Assembly: GCA_015490875.1 (NCBI GenBank)
Contig: WFWZ01000152.1
Location: 1-52,854 of the forward strand
Direction: 5' to 3'
From: Planctomycetaceae bacterium
GTDB lineage: Bacteria; Planctomycetota; Planctomycetia; Pirellulales; Pirellulaceae
Length of the DNA stretch: 52,854 bases
This document shows positions 16,554-25,041 of this stretch, piece after piece. A program made the position numbers and the translations under genes. Numbering within the stretch: position 1 is the first letter of the stretch; every line of letters starts with the position of its first letter. The notes under the pieces were generated by a model. That model was given only the letters and a program-made list of their open reading frames with translations. It was not told the DNA's origin and made no database searches.

Positions 16554-17881
16554 CGTCGAGTCGCCTTCGGTGCGTGGTTGGGTGCGTCCTTTGGGCGGCA
16601 GCCGTCCTGGGAAACAGTCTGACGCCGGCACTTGGGCAAGATGGCTCGTCTTCGCGCCACCCTCTGCCCGAAAGGTATGACGCGGACACGGTGCGTCAAA
16701 TGGTTCAGGAGGCCGAGGAACGGGGGGACGCCACGCGTGGAGCTCGCTTGTTCGCCGATACTCGACTCGCCTGCCTCTCATGTCATCGCGTCGGGGAAGC
16801 CGGAGGAACGATCGGGCCGGAGCTGACCGCGATCGCCAAAGAACGCACTCCCGAACAGATCGTCGCTTCGGTCATCTGGCCAGCCCATGAAGTCGACTCC
16901 AAGTACCGCCAGATATCGGTTGCCACTGAAGATGGCCGCGTCTACCAGGGAATCTTGGCCGAGGAAAGCGACCGCTTTCTCGTGTTGCTTCAGCATACGG
17001 CCGACGGACCTCAACAAGTTCGCATCGACATCGATTCGATCGTCGCGCGCAAATCGGGTGGAACCGTTATGCCAGACCGCCTGATGGATCAACTCGATGA
17101 CGCAGCCCGCCGAGACCTGTTCCGGTTTCTTTTCTCTCTGAACTCACCGGAAGCGGCGAAGCGACCTGTCATCGCTGCAGCGCTGCGCAGCGGCGCGCCG
17201 CATCGCGTCGCGGAATTCTCCTTCGAATCGGCGCCACTCGATCCCCGGCTTTGGCCGAGTTGGAAAGCGCCGATCAACCGCTTGCGCATTTACGACTACT
17301 ATGCAAAGCAAGCCGCGTATTTTCGCAATGTGCGGCCTCGCCCTCATCTGATTCCCGAATTCCCGGGACTCGAAGGCAAGGACGCCTCTCACTGGGGAAC
17401 TCAAGACGAAGATACGTGGCGCGATGCACGTTGGAGCCGCCTCGACGTGGGAAGTGTGCTGTGCGGAGTCTTGCGAGGCGGAAAAAGAGTCATCCCTCGC
17501 GCTGTCTGCGTGCGATTAAGGACCGACGAGCCATGGGCCGCCTGCTTCGATCCGGAGACGCTGACCTATCCGCTCGTCTGGAAAGGCGGCTTCGTCGAGA
17601 TCTCCGATGTGCGCCGCGGCTTTCTCGTGCGCCGTCCCGCTGCAAGGTCGCCTCACGTCGCCGGACGCTCGTATCGGTGGACACCAGCCGCCCTACTTCG
17701 GCTATGGAGGTCCGAAGGACGACCGTGCCCCCGATTTGCCGCTTGTCTATCTGCCTCGAGGCCTGGACAATTCGAGCGGTGCTCAGGTCGCCATCGACTC
17801 CCCGCACTGGCAAGAACTTGCCGGACAGTTGATTCACACCTCCTACGGTGCCGGCCGCATCTTCCTGCTGTTGTGGGATGA
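16550..17881 (+). CDS. Haem c-binding protein, N-terminal piece of a frameshifted gene
   Basis: The first 360 or so residues are convincing: a signal peptide (about 1-30, ending PALG-Q), one c-type haem motif CLSCH at residues 75-79 in a Haem_bd/TIGR02603-like domain (RGARLFADTRLACLSCH, then IGPELTAI and KYRQISVATEDGRVYQGI), then a globular region like the planctomycete/verrucomicrobial DUF6797 proteins. From about 17630 the reading in this frame turns into Arg/Pro/Ser-rich text without sense until the stop at 17881, while the next frame becomes coding. One extra base, or two missing, near 17625-17645 would restore a single protein of about 780 residues with the downstream piece. Coupled by ATGA to the esterase gene. 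Confidence 0.7.
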   Translation: MTSSRLRCVVGCVLWAAAVLGNSLTPALGQDGSSSRHPLPERYDADTVRQMVQEAEERGDATRGARLFADTRLACLSCHRVGEAGGTIGPELTAIAKERTPEQIVASVIWPAHEVDSKYRQISVATEDGRVYQGILAEESDRFLVLLQHTADGPQQVRIDIDSIVARKSGGTVMPDRLMDQLDDAARRDLFRFLFSLNSPEAAKRPVIAAALRSGAPHRVAEFSFESAPLDPRLWPSWKAPINRLRIYDYYAKQAAYFRNVRPRPHLIPEFPGLEGKDASHWGTQDEDTWRDARWSRLDVGSVLCGVLRGGKRVIPRAVCVRLRTDEPWAACFDPETLTYPLVWKGGFVEISDVRRGFLVRRPAARSPHVAGRSYRWTPAALLRLWRSEGRPCPRFAACLSASRPGQFERCSGRHRLPALARTCRTVDSHLLRCRPHLPAVVG

Positions 17882-18893
17882 AGTACGAGGCCAGCCCCAA
17901 GGTGCGATCGTTCCGATCGCCGGCGAGTTCCGTTCCGCTATCCATCGCGCGTGTTTCCATCCACACGATGGACACCTTTATGTCAGTGGTATGGCGGGCT
18001 GGGGGACGTATACGACCGAGGACGGATGCTTCCAGCGCGTTCGGTGGACCGACAAGAAAGTGCCTCTTCCTCGCAAAGTCCACGTTCACGAGGACGGGGT
18101 TTGGATCGAATTCACTCGCCCCGTACGAAAGGCTGCTATCGCCGATGTTTCTCGCCAATTCGCACAGTGCTGGAACTATCGGTATAGCGGCGCCTACGGT
18201 TCGCCCGAGTTCTCTTCACGTCATTACGGCGTCCCCGGTCACGATGTCCTGACGATTTCCTCTGTCGAGTGGCTCGACCATGGACGCCGCCTTTTCGTTG
18301 CCATGGACGATCTGCAGCCGGTGAACCAGCTCCACTTGAGCCTTGAATTGGGACAGCCTCGACCGCTGGAATTGTTCCTAACCGTTCATGCCCTTGACCG
18401 ACCCTTCCATCCTCGACGCGCCGCGAACGAGCCTCGAATCACCGCAGCGCATCCCATTTTGACCGACCTCGCCGTCAACCTTCACAAAAAACCGAACCGA
18501 TGGCAGAAGCCGATCGAAGGAGCTCGCGCCATCACGATGAAAACGGGTCCCAACCTGACCTATCGCCAGACAGAAATCCGGGTTCGACCAGGTGAACCGA
18601 TCCGACTGACACTCAGAAACCCAGACGTTCTGCCTCACAACTGGGTCCTGGCTCGTCCCGGAACACTGCGCACTGTCGGAGAAGCGGCCAATCGGCTCAT
18701 TGCCGATCCGCGTGCCTACGCTCTGCAATACATCCCGCCGTCGGACGACGTCCTCGTGCACACCGACATCGTCCCGCCCGGCGGCGCGTTTACCGTCTAC
18801 TTCCGAGCACCAAAGGAGCCGGGAAGGTACCCCTACCTGTGCACCTTCCCAGGACATTGGATGGTGATGAACGGTGTTCTGATCGTCGAGTGA
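17607..18893 (+). CDS. C-terminal piece of the same gene, with cupredoxin domain
   Basis: Continues the protein above in another frame. Coding character begins at about 17640 (VPLQGRLTSPDARIGGH) and runs through a six-bladed-like middle (HPHDGHLYVSGMAGWGTY, a pattern of PQQ/glucose dehydrogenase-like propellers) to a C-terminal type 1 copper domain. The latter starts near residue 310 (LTYRQTEIRVRPGEPIRLTL) and has His in LPHNW and the Cys-x4-His-x-x-Met-like CTFPGHWMVM near the end, as in auracyanin/azurin. The parent protein would pair a c haem with a copper site, so a periplasmic redox role is inferred. The ATG at 17607 is probably not a true start. Confidence 0.65.
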   Translation: MCAAAFSCAVPLQGRLTSPDARIGGHQPPYFGYGGPKDDRAPDLPLVYLPRGLDNSSGAQVAIDSPHWQELAGQLIHTSYGAGRIFLLLWDEVRGQPQGAIVPIAGEFRSAIHRACFHPHDGHLYVSGMAGWGTYTTEDGCFQRVRWTDKKVPLPRKVHVHEDGVWIEFTRPVRKAAIADVSRQFAQCWNYRYSGAYGSPEFSSRHYGVPGHDVLTISSVEWLDHGRRLFVAMDDLQPVNQLHLSLELGQPRPLELFLTVHALDRPFHPRRAANEPRITAAHPILTDLAVNLHKKPNRWQKPIEGARAITMKTGPNLTYRQTEIRVRPGEPIRLTLRNPDVLPHNWVLARPGTLRTVGEAANRLIADPRAYALQYIPPSDDVLVHTDIVPPGGAFTVYFRAPKEPGRYPYLCTFPGHWMVMNGVLIVE

Positions 18894-18903
18894 CAGGCCG
18901 AGT

Positions 18904-18931
18904 GGCGGGTGGCGGGTGGCGGGTGGTGAGT
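18904..18931. repeat. Heptanucleotide tandem repeat (GGCGGGT)
   Basis: Three perfect copies of GGCGGGT (18904-18924) plus a degenerate fourth (GGTGAGT, 18925-18931), in the 59-bp gap between the convergent cupredoxin-domain gene and the methyltransferase gene. It has the same period as the ACACTTC array at 4811 but a different sequence. Confidence 0.85.
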
Positions 18932-18952
18932 GCTGAGGGTGACGCGTTAGTG

Positions 18953-19732
18953 TCACTTCTTCTGCCAGACGAGCCATTCGGTTTGCGCCCACAGAATCGA
19001 CGCGGCACGGGATCGTCCGGCCACGTTCTCCCAGTGGTGCGACCAGCGCGCCTCCCACGACGATTCGCCGACTCCCAAACTAAACGAAAGAAAACGTCGC
19101 TCGACCAGGGAGCAACCGTGTTCCTCGAGCTGCCGGCAGACATGGCGACTCGAACAAGCTTGGAACGGAACGCCCCTGTTGCCTCCCATCTTCTCTCGAA
19201 TCCGGCGACCGGTCGCTCGCATGACTCGCAAGAGGGAGTAGGGGTTTCCGAGTGTGGCGATGAGCCAGCCTCGGGGCGCCAGTCGCTCGGCCCAACCGCT
19301 CAAGAACGACAACGGGTCTTCTTGGTAGCCGGCCACTCCGAGCGTCACAATGGCGTCCCATCGGCCCGGCAACTTTCGACCATCCCCTACTCCAAACTCC
19401 AGCCTTCCAGTAGGCAGCGCTAGTGCCGCTCGCTTTCGAGCCCGCTCCAACATTCTCGGCGAAACGTCGATGCCTTGAACGATCGCCCCGTCGATCGATT
19501 CGGCAAGCTGGCACGTGACGAATCCGTCTCCACAACCGACATCGAGAATCCGAGGATCGTCGGGGAGCCGGCCGGGCCGCGCAAGCCACTGCACTGTCCA
19601 GCAAGCCCGCCGGCGCTTTTCGTGGTGCCAGAGGCTGCGGGCGACATTCTTGTCGTAAATGGTCTCATAGGAAGCAGCTCGCGCGTCGAACTGGCGGCTG
19701 ATCGCCGTCGAAGGGGAAGGGATTCCCGACAT
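18953..19732 (-). CDS. Class I SAM-dependent methyltransferase
   Basis: A 259-residue Methyltransf_11/25-type enzyme. ILDVGCGDGFVTCQLAE is motif I, binding S-adenosylmethionine; VQGIDVSPRMLERARKRA is the acidic end of strand 2; GDGRKLPGRWDAIVTLGV gives motifs II and III. The opening FDARAASYETIYDKN is typical of UbiE-like and polysaccharide-cluster methyltransferases. GAGGAGA lies 8 bases before ATG 19732, which decides the start. It is the last gene of the minus-strand polysaccharide operon, 10 bp after the polymerase-like gene, so it probably methylates a lipid carrier or sugar there; the substrate is unknown. Confidence 0.85.
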   Translation of the reverse strand: MSGIPSPSTAISRQFDARAASYETIYDKNVARSLWHHEKRRRACWTVQWLARPGRLPDDPRILDVGCGDGFVTCQLAESIDGAIVQGIDVSPRMLERARKRAALALPTGRLEFGVGDGRKLPGRWDAIVTLGVAGYQEDPLSFLSGWAERLAPRGWLIATLGNPYSLLRVMRATGRRIREKMGGNRGVPFQACSSRHVCRQLEEHGCSLVERRFLSFSLGVGESSWEARWSHHWENVAGRSRAASILWAQTEWLVWQKK

Positions 19733-19742
19733 GATAGTCTCC

Positions 19743-21089
19743 TCACGATTGAGAAAGCATCGCCGCCGGAGTCGGTCCAGACCGTGCCGATCGGACTTGG
19801 CGACGGTGGTCGCGAAACTGGCCTCGCAGTATAGCCGCAGCGCTGTCAGCGAGTTTCCACAAAGCGATGACAAGAAACAGAGTTAAGGTGAACATGAACG
19901 CCCAGCTCTTGCAAAGCGATCCGAAATCGGACCGGAAAAGCCGCAGCGTCATGATGACGAACACGATCATGGCGACTCCGTGAGGCCGGCGGTCGATCCA
20001 GCGAGCGGCCGCTCCCCAAGCCAGCCCCAAGAGTCCCGGTCCGAGAAATCCGAAGTTGAGCCACGCCTCGCCGATCGCCGAGAACCCGATGCCTCCTCCC
20101 GCTTCGAACAACGTCGGACGGAGAAACTCGGCGTATTGTTCTGACAAAGTCTGCGGCGGGAACTCCAACAAGAACCGAGGCCACAACAACCGCAGAGGCA
20201 AGACCGTGTAGCTCCAACCACCCCACCACGGAGAGGTTCCCTCCGAAAGGATCTCGACCGTCATCACCCACGACTGAATGCCCTCAAAGCGGGACAGACC
20301 AATGAGCATATCCGGGTTCCAGAGAGACGGCAGTTTTCCAGTCTCCCAAAAGTATCCAGTGACCTCTTTCCAGACGAGGCTCGCCGCTATGAAAACGGTG
20401 CCCAGCGTCACGACCTGCCATCGTCGCATGGTGACTCGATATCGCACCAGATAAAACAACAGCATCGCCGCACCCCACATGCGACCGCCGGAGATAAACG
20501 AGAAGACGAGGCTCACGACGACCAGCCAACGAGCCGACCGCTGGTCGGGCAAGCGCAAGACATACAGAAAGTTGAACGCGTACGTGGCTGGGACGATAAG
20601 ACTGAGCAGTTTATAGAACGTGGCATTTCGAGCCAAGAAGAAGCGGTCGATTCGGGAGACGTTTCCGAACACAGCCAGGTAGAGGAGCATACAGGCGGCG
20701 TTCACTCCTAGCGCCACCCACAACGGCGGCAGAGATAGTCCGTACGTCCGGTGTCGTGGTTTCGGATCATGAGGACCGACCGAATACGCGATGAGAAAGC
20801 ACAGGATGCACTCGAAATAGAGCACGAGCCCGCGCACGATCTCGACTCGAAACATGTCATCGTTGAGATCGGCCAGAAACTCACGACTGCCGCGAAGCTC
20901 CAATCCCAGCAACAGGTCGATGGGAACGCAAAGTGCGAAGTATGCGGCGATTGCAAGAAAGACGTTGCGCATTGACCCGACGTGGAACCGACCGTTGAGC
21001 ATCCACGTCGCAACGGCGACGGCCGCCGGGACCGTCAGCATGGCCAACCATAGATCGGGCCGATTCTCCACCCACGGCGTCAGGAACAT
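19743..21089 (-). CDS. Polytopic membrane protein, O-antigen polymerase-like
   Basis: A 448-residue protein with about ten to twelve hydrophobic segments, such as LWLAMLTVPAAVAVATWML, NVFLAIAAYFALCVPIDLLL, WLVVVSLVFSFISGG and WAFMFTLTLFLVIALWKL. A long outward loop lies in the second half (about 285-370, rich in Trp, Pro and Gly), as in Wzy polymerases and O-antigen ligases; sequence similarity is too low to choose between them. It would join or transfer repeat units in the periplasm. ATG 21089 has GGGGAGG upstream and overlaps the end of the flippase-GT4 gene by about 10 bp, so the genes are coupled. Confidence 0.75.
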   Translation of the reverse strand: MFLTPWVENRPDLWLAMLTVPAAVAVATWMLNGRFHVGSMRNVFLAIAAYFALCVPIDLLLGLELRGSREFLADLNDDMFRVEIVRGLVLYFECILCFLIAYSVGPHDPKPRHRTYGLSLPPLWVALGVNAACMLLYLAVFGNVSRIDRFFLARNATFYKLLSLIVPATYAFNFLYVLRLPDQRSARWLVVVSLVFSFISGGRMWGAAMLLFYLVRYRVTMRRWQVVTLGTVFIAASLVWKEVTGYFWETGKLPSLWNPDMLIGLSRFEGIQSWVMTVEILSEGTSPWWGGWSYTVLPLRLLWPRFLLEFPPQTLSEQYAEFLRPTLFEAGGGIGFSAIGEAWLNFGFLGPGLLGLAWGAAARWIDRRPHGVAMIVFVIMTLRLFRSDFGSLCKSWAFMFTLTLFLVIALWKLADSAAAILRGQFRDHRRQVRSARSGPTPAAMLSQS

Positions 21090-23500
21090 GCAACCAGCCT
21101 CCCCTGCAAGGCGGATCGAACGTTGGCAACGCGAGCGTAAACTTCCTCGCACGCCGTCAGCATCCGGTCCACATCGTACTTCTCCTGGACCAAACGCCGG
21201 CCGTCGCGACTCCGCCGCCGGCGTTCCTCCGGGGACAACTCCCACCATCGCTCGAGCGCTTCGACGAGTTGCGCGGCGCGCCGGTGGTCAAAGAAGATCA
21301 ACACATCGCCCTCGGGATCGAGTTCCCGATGAGGCGGAATGTCGGAACAGACAACAGGACACTCGGCCGCGAGTGCCTCGAGTACCGCCACCGGAAGACC
21401 CTCGCCCAGCGACGCAGACACCAAAAGATCAGACTGCCACAAGATCGTCAGTACTTCGTCTCGATCGATACGCCCGGTGAAGCGAACGCGATCACCAATC
21501 CTCCATGCCTCGACTTGCCGGCGCAGTTTCGATTCCAAAGGACCGCCACCGACGATCGTCCATTGAAACCGAGATGCCGGCAGTCGACGCGCGGCTTCCA
21601 GAATCAACTCCACATTCTTGATCGGCCGAAGCGTCGCGACAACAGCGAGTCTCAGTGGTAGCTCCGATTGTCTGTGGTCGCCCGCTCGGCGCAGCCTGTC
21701 GGCACGGTCCACATCGACGCCGTTGGGAACGACGTGCAGCCGCCTCCCCAGCCACGAGCGCAACGGACGGGGAAGACTTTGGAAGCTAGTGTGACTGCAC
21801 GCGATGACTCGAGCCGACACAAGGCACGACAGGACGCACAAGAAACGGTTTCGCCACGAGTAGTGCTGCCAGCACGAGTGAATGTGGTACACGACGCGAC
21901 GGGCCAGCCACGGTCGCCCCGCCAACCAGCTCGCAGCCAGCCAAAAGGGTGTCAGATGAGGCGCATGGACATGGATCACGTCGACAGGATGCGAGCGCAA
22001 ATGGTGCGACAACCGCCTGACGAAGCGCCACACGCGGCCGTCGCCGGAGAAATGCGCCACGCCATCAGGCAGACGGTGCGCTGGCGTGAGAAACGATCCC
22101 ACGGTGACGCGCCACCGTTGACACTGGCGCCGCGTGAACTGTTCGAGTGAACTCGCCGTCGGAGAGACGGCAATGACCAGCCGGAGCAGATTTCCCTCGG
22201 ATGAGCTTTCGTCTTTTTTTCGGTCACATTCACAGTGTTCCCGGTAGGAACGCGCCAACCGCCATGCGAGACTGATTGTGTTCGTAGCCGTCATCGCGAG
22301 TGTCGTTGCGGCGGCACCGACCAGCGGAAATGCGGGAATCAATAGGACTGCCACAACGACAGCTACAATAACTCCGGCGGCAATTTGCCTCGGCAGATGT
22401 TGACCTGCTCGAAGTGAAACCAGCGCAACCTGCAAGATGCCGTTGACGAAGGCGAACGTCATACCGAGTGCTAACAGGGCGAGAGGCAAGCCGTAGCCGC
22501 GGAACGTCGGTCCATAAATCGATTCGAGTAGGTGTGAGCCGGCGGCGGCGGCCACGACAGTCCCGCTAAGTCCCAACAGGGCGGCCGCCCCGACGAGTTC
22601 CCATACGATTCGTCGATGGCGCTGGGGATCGCGAGTTGCCAAGCGCCCCAGCGGAGCAATGGCAGCGTGCGCCATCGACGACACAAAAATGTCACCGGCG
22701 GCGGCCAAAGCAGCCAAGGCGGTGAAGATCCCCACCAGGTCCCGGGGATGCCACAGAGCCAAGACCCATCGAGGCAATATGCGTCCCAGCCCCGTCAATA
22801 CGGAGGCGATAGCAACAGGCGTCGCCATCCTCACAATCGACCACGACGTTCGCCAGCCTGGCCGGACTGGCAACGGTCCGTGCCACAGTCCCGCTAACGG
22901 CAGATCCCAGAAAAGGAAGACAGCCGCCCACGCGAGTGTCAGTCCGCTGACGGCCGCCAGGGCGGATGCCTCGTAGTGTAGGCCGACCATCGCGCCCACC
23001 ACGCCCATTATGCCTCGCAATCCCGATCCGACCGCCACGGCTGCTGAACGACCTCGATACTGAGCCAGCCCTTTGGCTAATTCGCTGGCCAGCTCGATCG
23101 ACTTGGCGGCGAAAACGATCACCAGGAGACTGGCCAGGTAACGATCGCCTAGAAAAGGCCACGCCGCGCCGACCCCGACCATCGCCATGGCCACCGTCGC
23201 GCCTCGCACGAGCCAGTAGTGGCGTGCGTTCGCTCCAGTCACGCCGCCGGCGGCCGCGAGCCACCGCAAACGCAACTCCAATAGCGTAAAGACGGGCGCC
23301 GCGACGGCGGTGGCAATCGCCCAAGCTCCCAAATCGGCGATCGACGTCCATCGAGCAAGCAGTACGACAAGGAGCCAGCGGCTGGCCGCGTCGAGCCCGC
23401 GACCGATCGTCAGACCTAGTGCACTTCGCTTCCACGCAACGCATACCGGAGGACGCAACACGCGTGGAGTAGGATCGCAGGTAGAACCGACTGCTGTCAC
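21080..23500 (-). CDS. Flippase (Wzx-like) fused to GT4 glycosyltransferase
   Basis: An 806-residue protein with two different halves. Residues 1-420 form a polytopic membrane domain with about 12 helices, of the polysaccharide biosynthesis/MATE-like flippase type (GRGLDAASRWLLVVLLARW, then many Ala/Val/Leu helices). Residues about 435-800 are a GT-B family 4 glycosyltransferase: VDVIHVHAPHLTPFWLA, HVVPNGVDVDRADRLRR, LRLAVVATLRPIKNVELILE, WTIVGGGPLESKL and the donor-site motif SASLGEGLPVAVLEALAAECP. Flipping and sugar addition are normally separate proteins. The junction (CDRKKDESSSEG) is coded across an A7 run at 22213-22219, so a homopolymer error or slippage must be considered. The GTG start overlaps the previous stop (GTGA, 23497-23500). 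Confidence 0.8.
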   Translation of the reverse strand: MTAVGSTCDPTPRVLRPPVCVAWKRSALGLTIGRGLDAASRWLLVVLLARWTSIADLGAWAIATAVAAPVFTLLELRLRWLAAAGGVTGANARHYWLVRGATVAMAMVGVGAAWPFLGDRYLASLLVIVFAAKSIELASELAKGLAQYRGRSAAVAVGSGLRGIMGVVGAMVGLHYEASALAAVSGLTLAWAAVFLFWDLPLAGLWHGPLPVRPGWRTSWSIVRMATPVAIASVLTGLGRILPRWVLALWHPRDLVGIFTALAALAAAGDIFVSSMAHAAIAPLGRLATRDPQRHRRIVWELVGAAALLGLSGTVVAAAAGSHLLESIYGPTFRGYGLPLALLALGMTFAFVNGILQVALVSLRAGQHLPRQIAAGVIVAVVVAVLLIPAFPLVGAAATTLAMTATNTISLAWRLARSYREHCECDRKKDESSSEGNLLRLVIAVSPTASSLEQFTRRQCQRWRVTVGSFLTPAHRLPDGVAHFSGDGRVWRFVRRLSHHLRSHPVDVIHVHAPHLTPFWLAASWLAGRPWLARRVVYHIHSCWQHYSWRNRFLCVLSCLVSARVIACSHTSFQSLPRPLRSWLGRRLHVVPNGVDVDRADRLRRAGDHRQSELPLRLAVVATLRPIKNVELILEAARRLPASRFQWTIVGGGPLESKLRRQVEAWRIGDRVRFTGRIDRDEVLTILWQSDLLVSASLGEGLPVAVLEALAAECPVVCSDIPPHRELDPEGDVLIFFDHRRAAQLVEALERWWELSPEERRRRSRDGRRLVQEKYDVDRMLTACEEVYARVANVRSALQGRLVACS

Positions 23501-25041
23501 GCCACCGCCGCTCCCGACAAACGTCCCCCAAAATCTGCTTTTTCACCAAGGTTTCGTTCGCGATGGACCAGGTAATGCCAGATCTGCGTCATGACCTTCG
23601 CCTGACATTCGGTCAGTTCGCCACTTGCGTCGACGGGGAATCGGCAATCACCGGGAATCTCTTGACGAGTGATCTGCATCAACCTCGTCCAAAGGAGTCG
23701 CTTTGCCTCGGCGTCGACGCACTCGCCGCGAGACTCCAAGCGAGCCTGCAAGATCTGAAAGGGCACCTGCAACTCGACGACGCAGTCGGCCGGCGGGATC
23801 CGCTGATAGAGTCTCGTTTCCCAGCGAGCCAGGAATCGACCCAAGTTGGTTGGATTGCGACGATCTTGCGACAGGGGACCATCCATCCCCGGAGCTCGAG
23901 AAGGATAGCGGTCGCACAACACCAAGATTCCCGACTGAGCCCACTTCGCCGCCTGGCGTGCAGCCTTCAGACGCTGCCACGCCAGGTAAACACGAGCAGC
24001 CTGACGCCAAAGGGGCACAGGACGGGGCGCAGTCAATGGGTTCGAACAAGACCGAGGACGAAACCGGCGCGCCAGCGCGATCCAGGGTCGTGCCGAAGAA
24101 GGACGTCCCAAGTGCAATGTCCGTGTGTCCAAATGCGGTGCCAATTGGGCGGCGATCCCTGCCAATGCGGAACTCTTGCCGCTGCCGTCGCATCCCACGA
24201 GCGCCACCACGGCGCCTCCGGAGGCCAACTGCTTGCCACGACGATGGCGGCGGAGCCGCCCCAAGACGCGCCAAGCGAACCTTGTCGCTCGGAGTCGCAT
24301 GGCTGTCCGAGGCGCATGGATGCGGTACTCGGCCAAGGAACGCCGCAGTTGCCGCCCCAGACGTGAGGCGAAGCGCCAGTCGGCTCGATCTAGCGCCTCG
24401 ATGCCGTCCTCGATCCACCGAACATCACTCTTGGGAAAGCGTCGCTTCCACAGACACTGGAGTTGACCAGGCATCTCGTCCGGCCCAAACTGGCTGTCTC
24501 CACCGTGACGAAGCCAATGCCACTCTTCCAGTACGTCCGCGGCGTGCCGTTGCAACAGCCAACGCTCCGTTCGGCTAGCTGCTTCCAAGAGTTTCCGAAC
24601 GAGGAAGACCAGACATTCGGCGGGAACGGTCGGCCGGCGAAGGAGATGCGCGGCATGGGCCGACGCCAACAGTTCTTCGGCAAACGGAAGCTCGTAATCT
24701 TTCAGAATCAATCCACCCGTGACCAGTCGATAGTACACGTGTAAATGGACGATGTGCCCACTCGGATCAAAGCCGTAATAGTGTTCGACGCTCCGTTGGC
24801 GATGATGCTCGGGTGACCGAGCGGAAAGGAAACCGAGTTGCGAGACGACGGCATCGAATCGGCGAGCATCCTCGGGGGCAACTAGCAAGTCGAGGTCTCC
24901 ACTTCCGGCAAGGAACTCACTAAGTCGGTGGTTGCTCTTCCAGTGGCAGTAGTGCACACCGACTTGCTCGAGCTGCTCAGCTAGCCGAGTTACCAGCGTA
25001 AGCGGTGCAGGATGGTTTGCGGGGTTCGTCGAGACGACCAT
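23497..25041 (-). CDS. Nucleotidyltransferase-like/P-loop kinase fusion
   Basis: A 514-residue cytoplasmic protein. The N-terminal half (about 1-260) starts LAEQLEQVGVHYCHWKSNHR and has GSGDLDLLVAPEDARRFDAV, a G-S-x-D-x-D pattern of minimal nucleotidyltransferases (as in nucleotidyltransferase-family proteins of capsule clusters). The C-terminal half has a Walker A VGCDGSGKSS near residue 285 and LVLCDRYPS near residue 375, as in thymidylate kinase-like proteins. The fusion is known in exopolysaccharide loci, but its substrate is not. It overlaps both neighbours (TGATG at 25039-25043, GTGA at 23497-23500), so it belongs firmly to the operon. Confidence 0.75.
   Translation of the reverse strand: MVVSTNPANHPAPLTLVTRLAEQLEQVGVHYCHWKSNHRLSEFLAGSGDLDLLVAPEDARRFDAVVSQLGFLSARSPEHHRQRSVEHYYGFDPSGHIVHLHVYYRLVTGGLILKDYELPFAEELLASAHAAHLLRRPTVPAECLVFLVRKLLEAASRTERWLLQRHAADVLEEWHWLRHGGDSQFGPDEMPGQLQCLWKRRFPKSDVRWIEDGIEALDRADWRFASRLGRQLRRSLAEYRIHAPRTAMRLRATRFAWRVLGRLRRHRRGKQLASGGAVVALVGCDGSGKSSALAGIAAQLAPHLDTRTLHLGRPSSARPWIALARRFRPRSCSNPLTAPRPVPLWRQAARVYLAWQRLKAARQAAKWAQSGILVLCDRYPSRAPGMDGPLSQDRRNPTNLGRFLARWETRLYQRIPPADCVVELQVPFQILQARLESRGECVDAEAKRLLWTRLMQITRQEIPGDCRFPVDASGELTECQAKVMTQIWHYLVHRERNLGEKADFGGRLSGAAVA

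Noticed and set aside
17882-18000. Independent gene starting at 17607 with its own start codon
   Set aside because: Its first 15 or so residues are low-sense and the good reading picks up mid-domain, so it is the second part of a broken gene.
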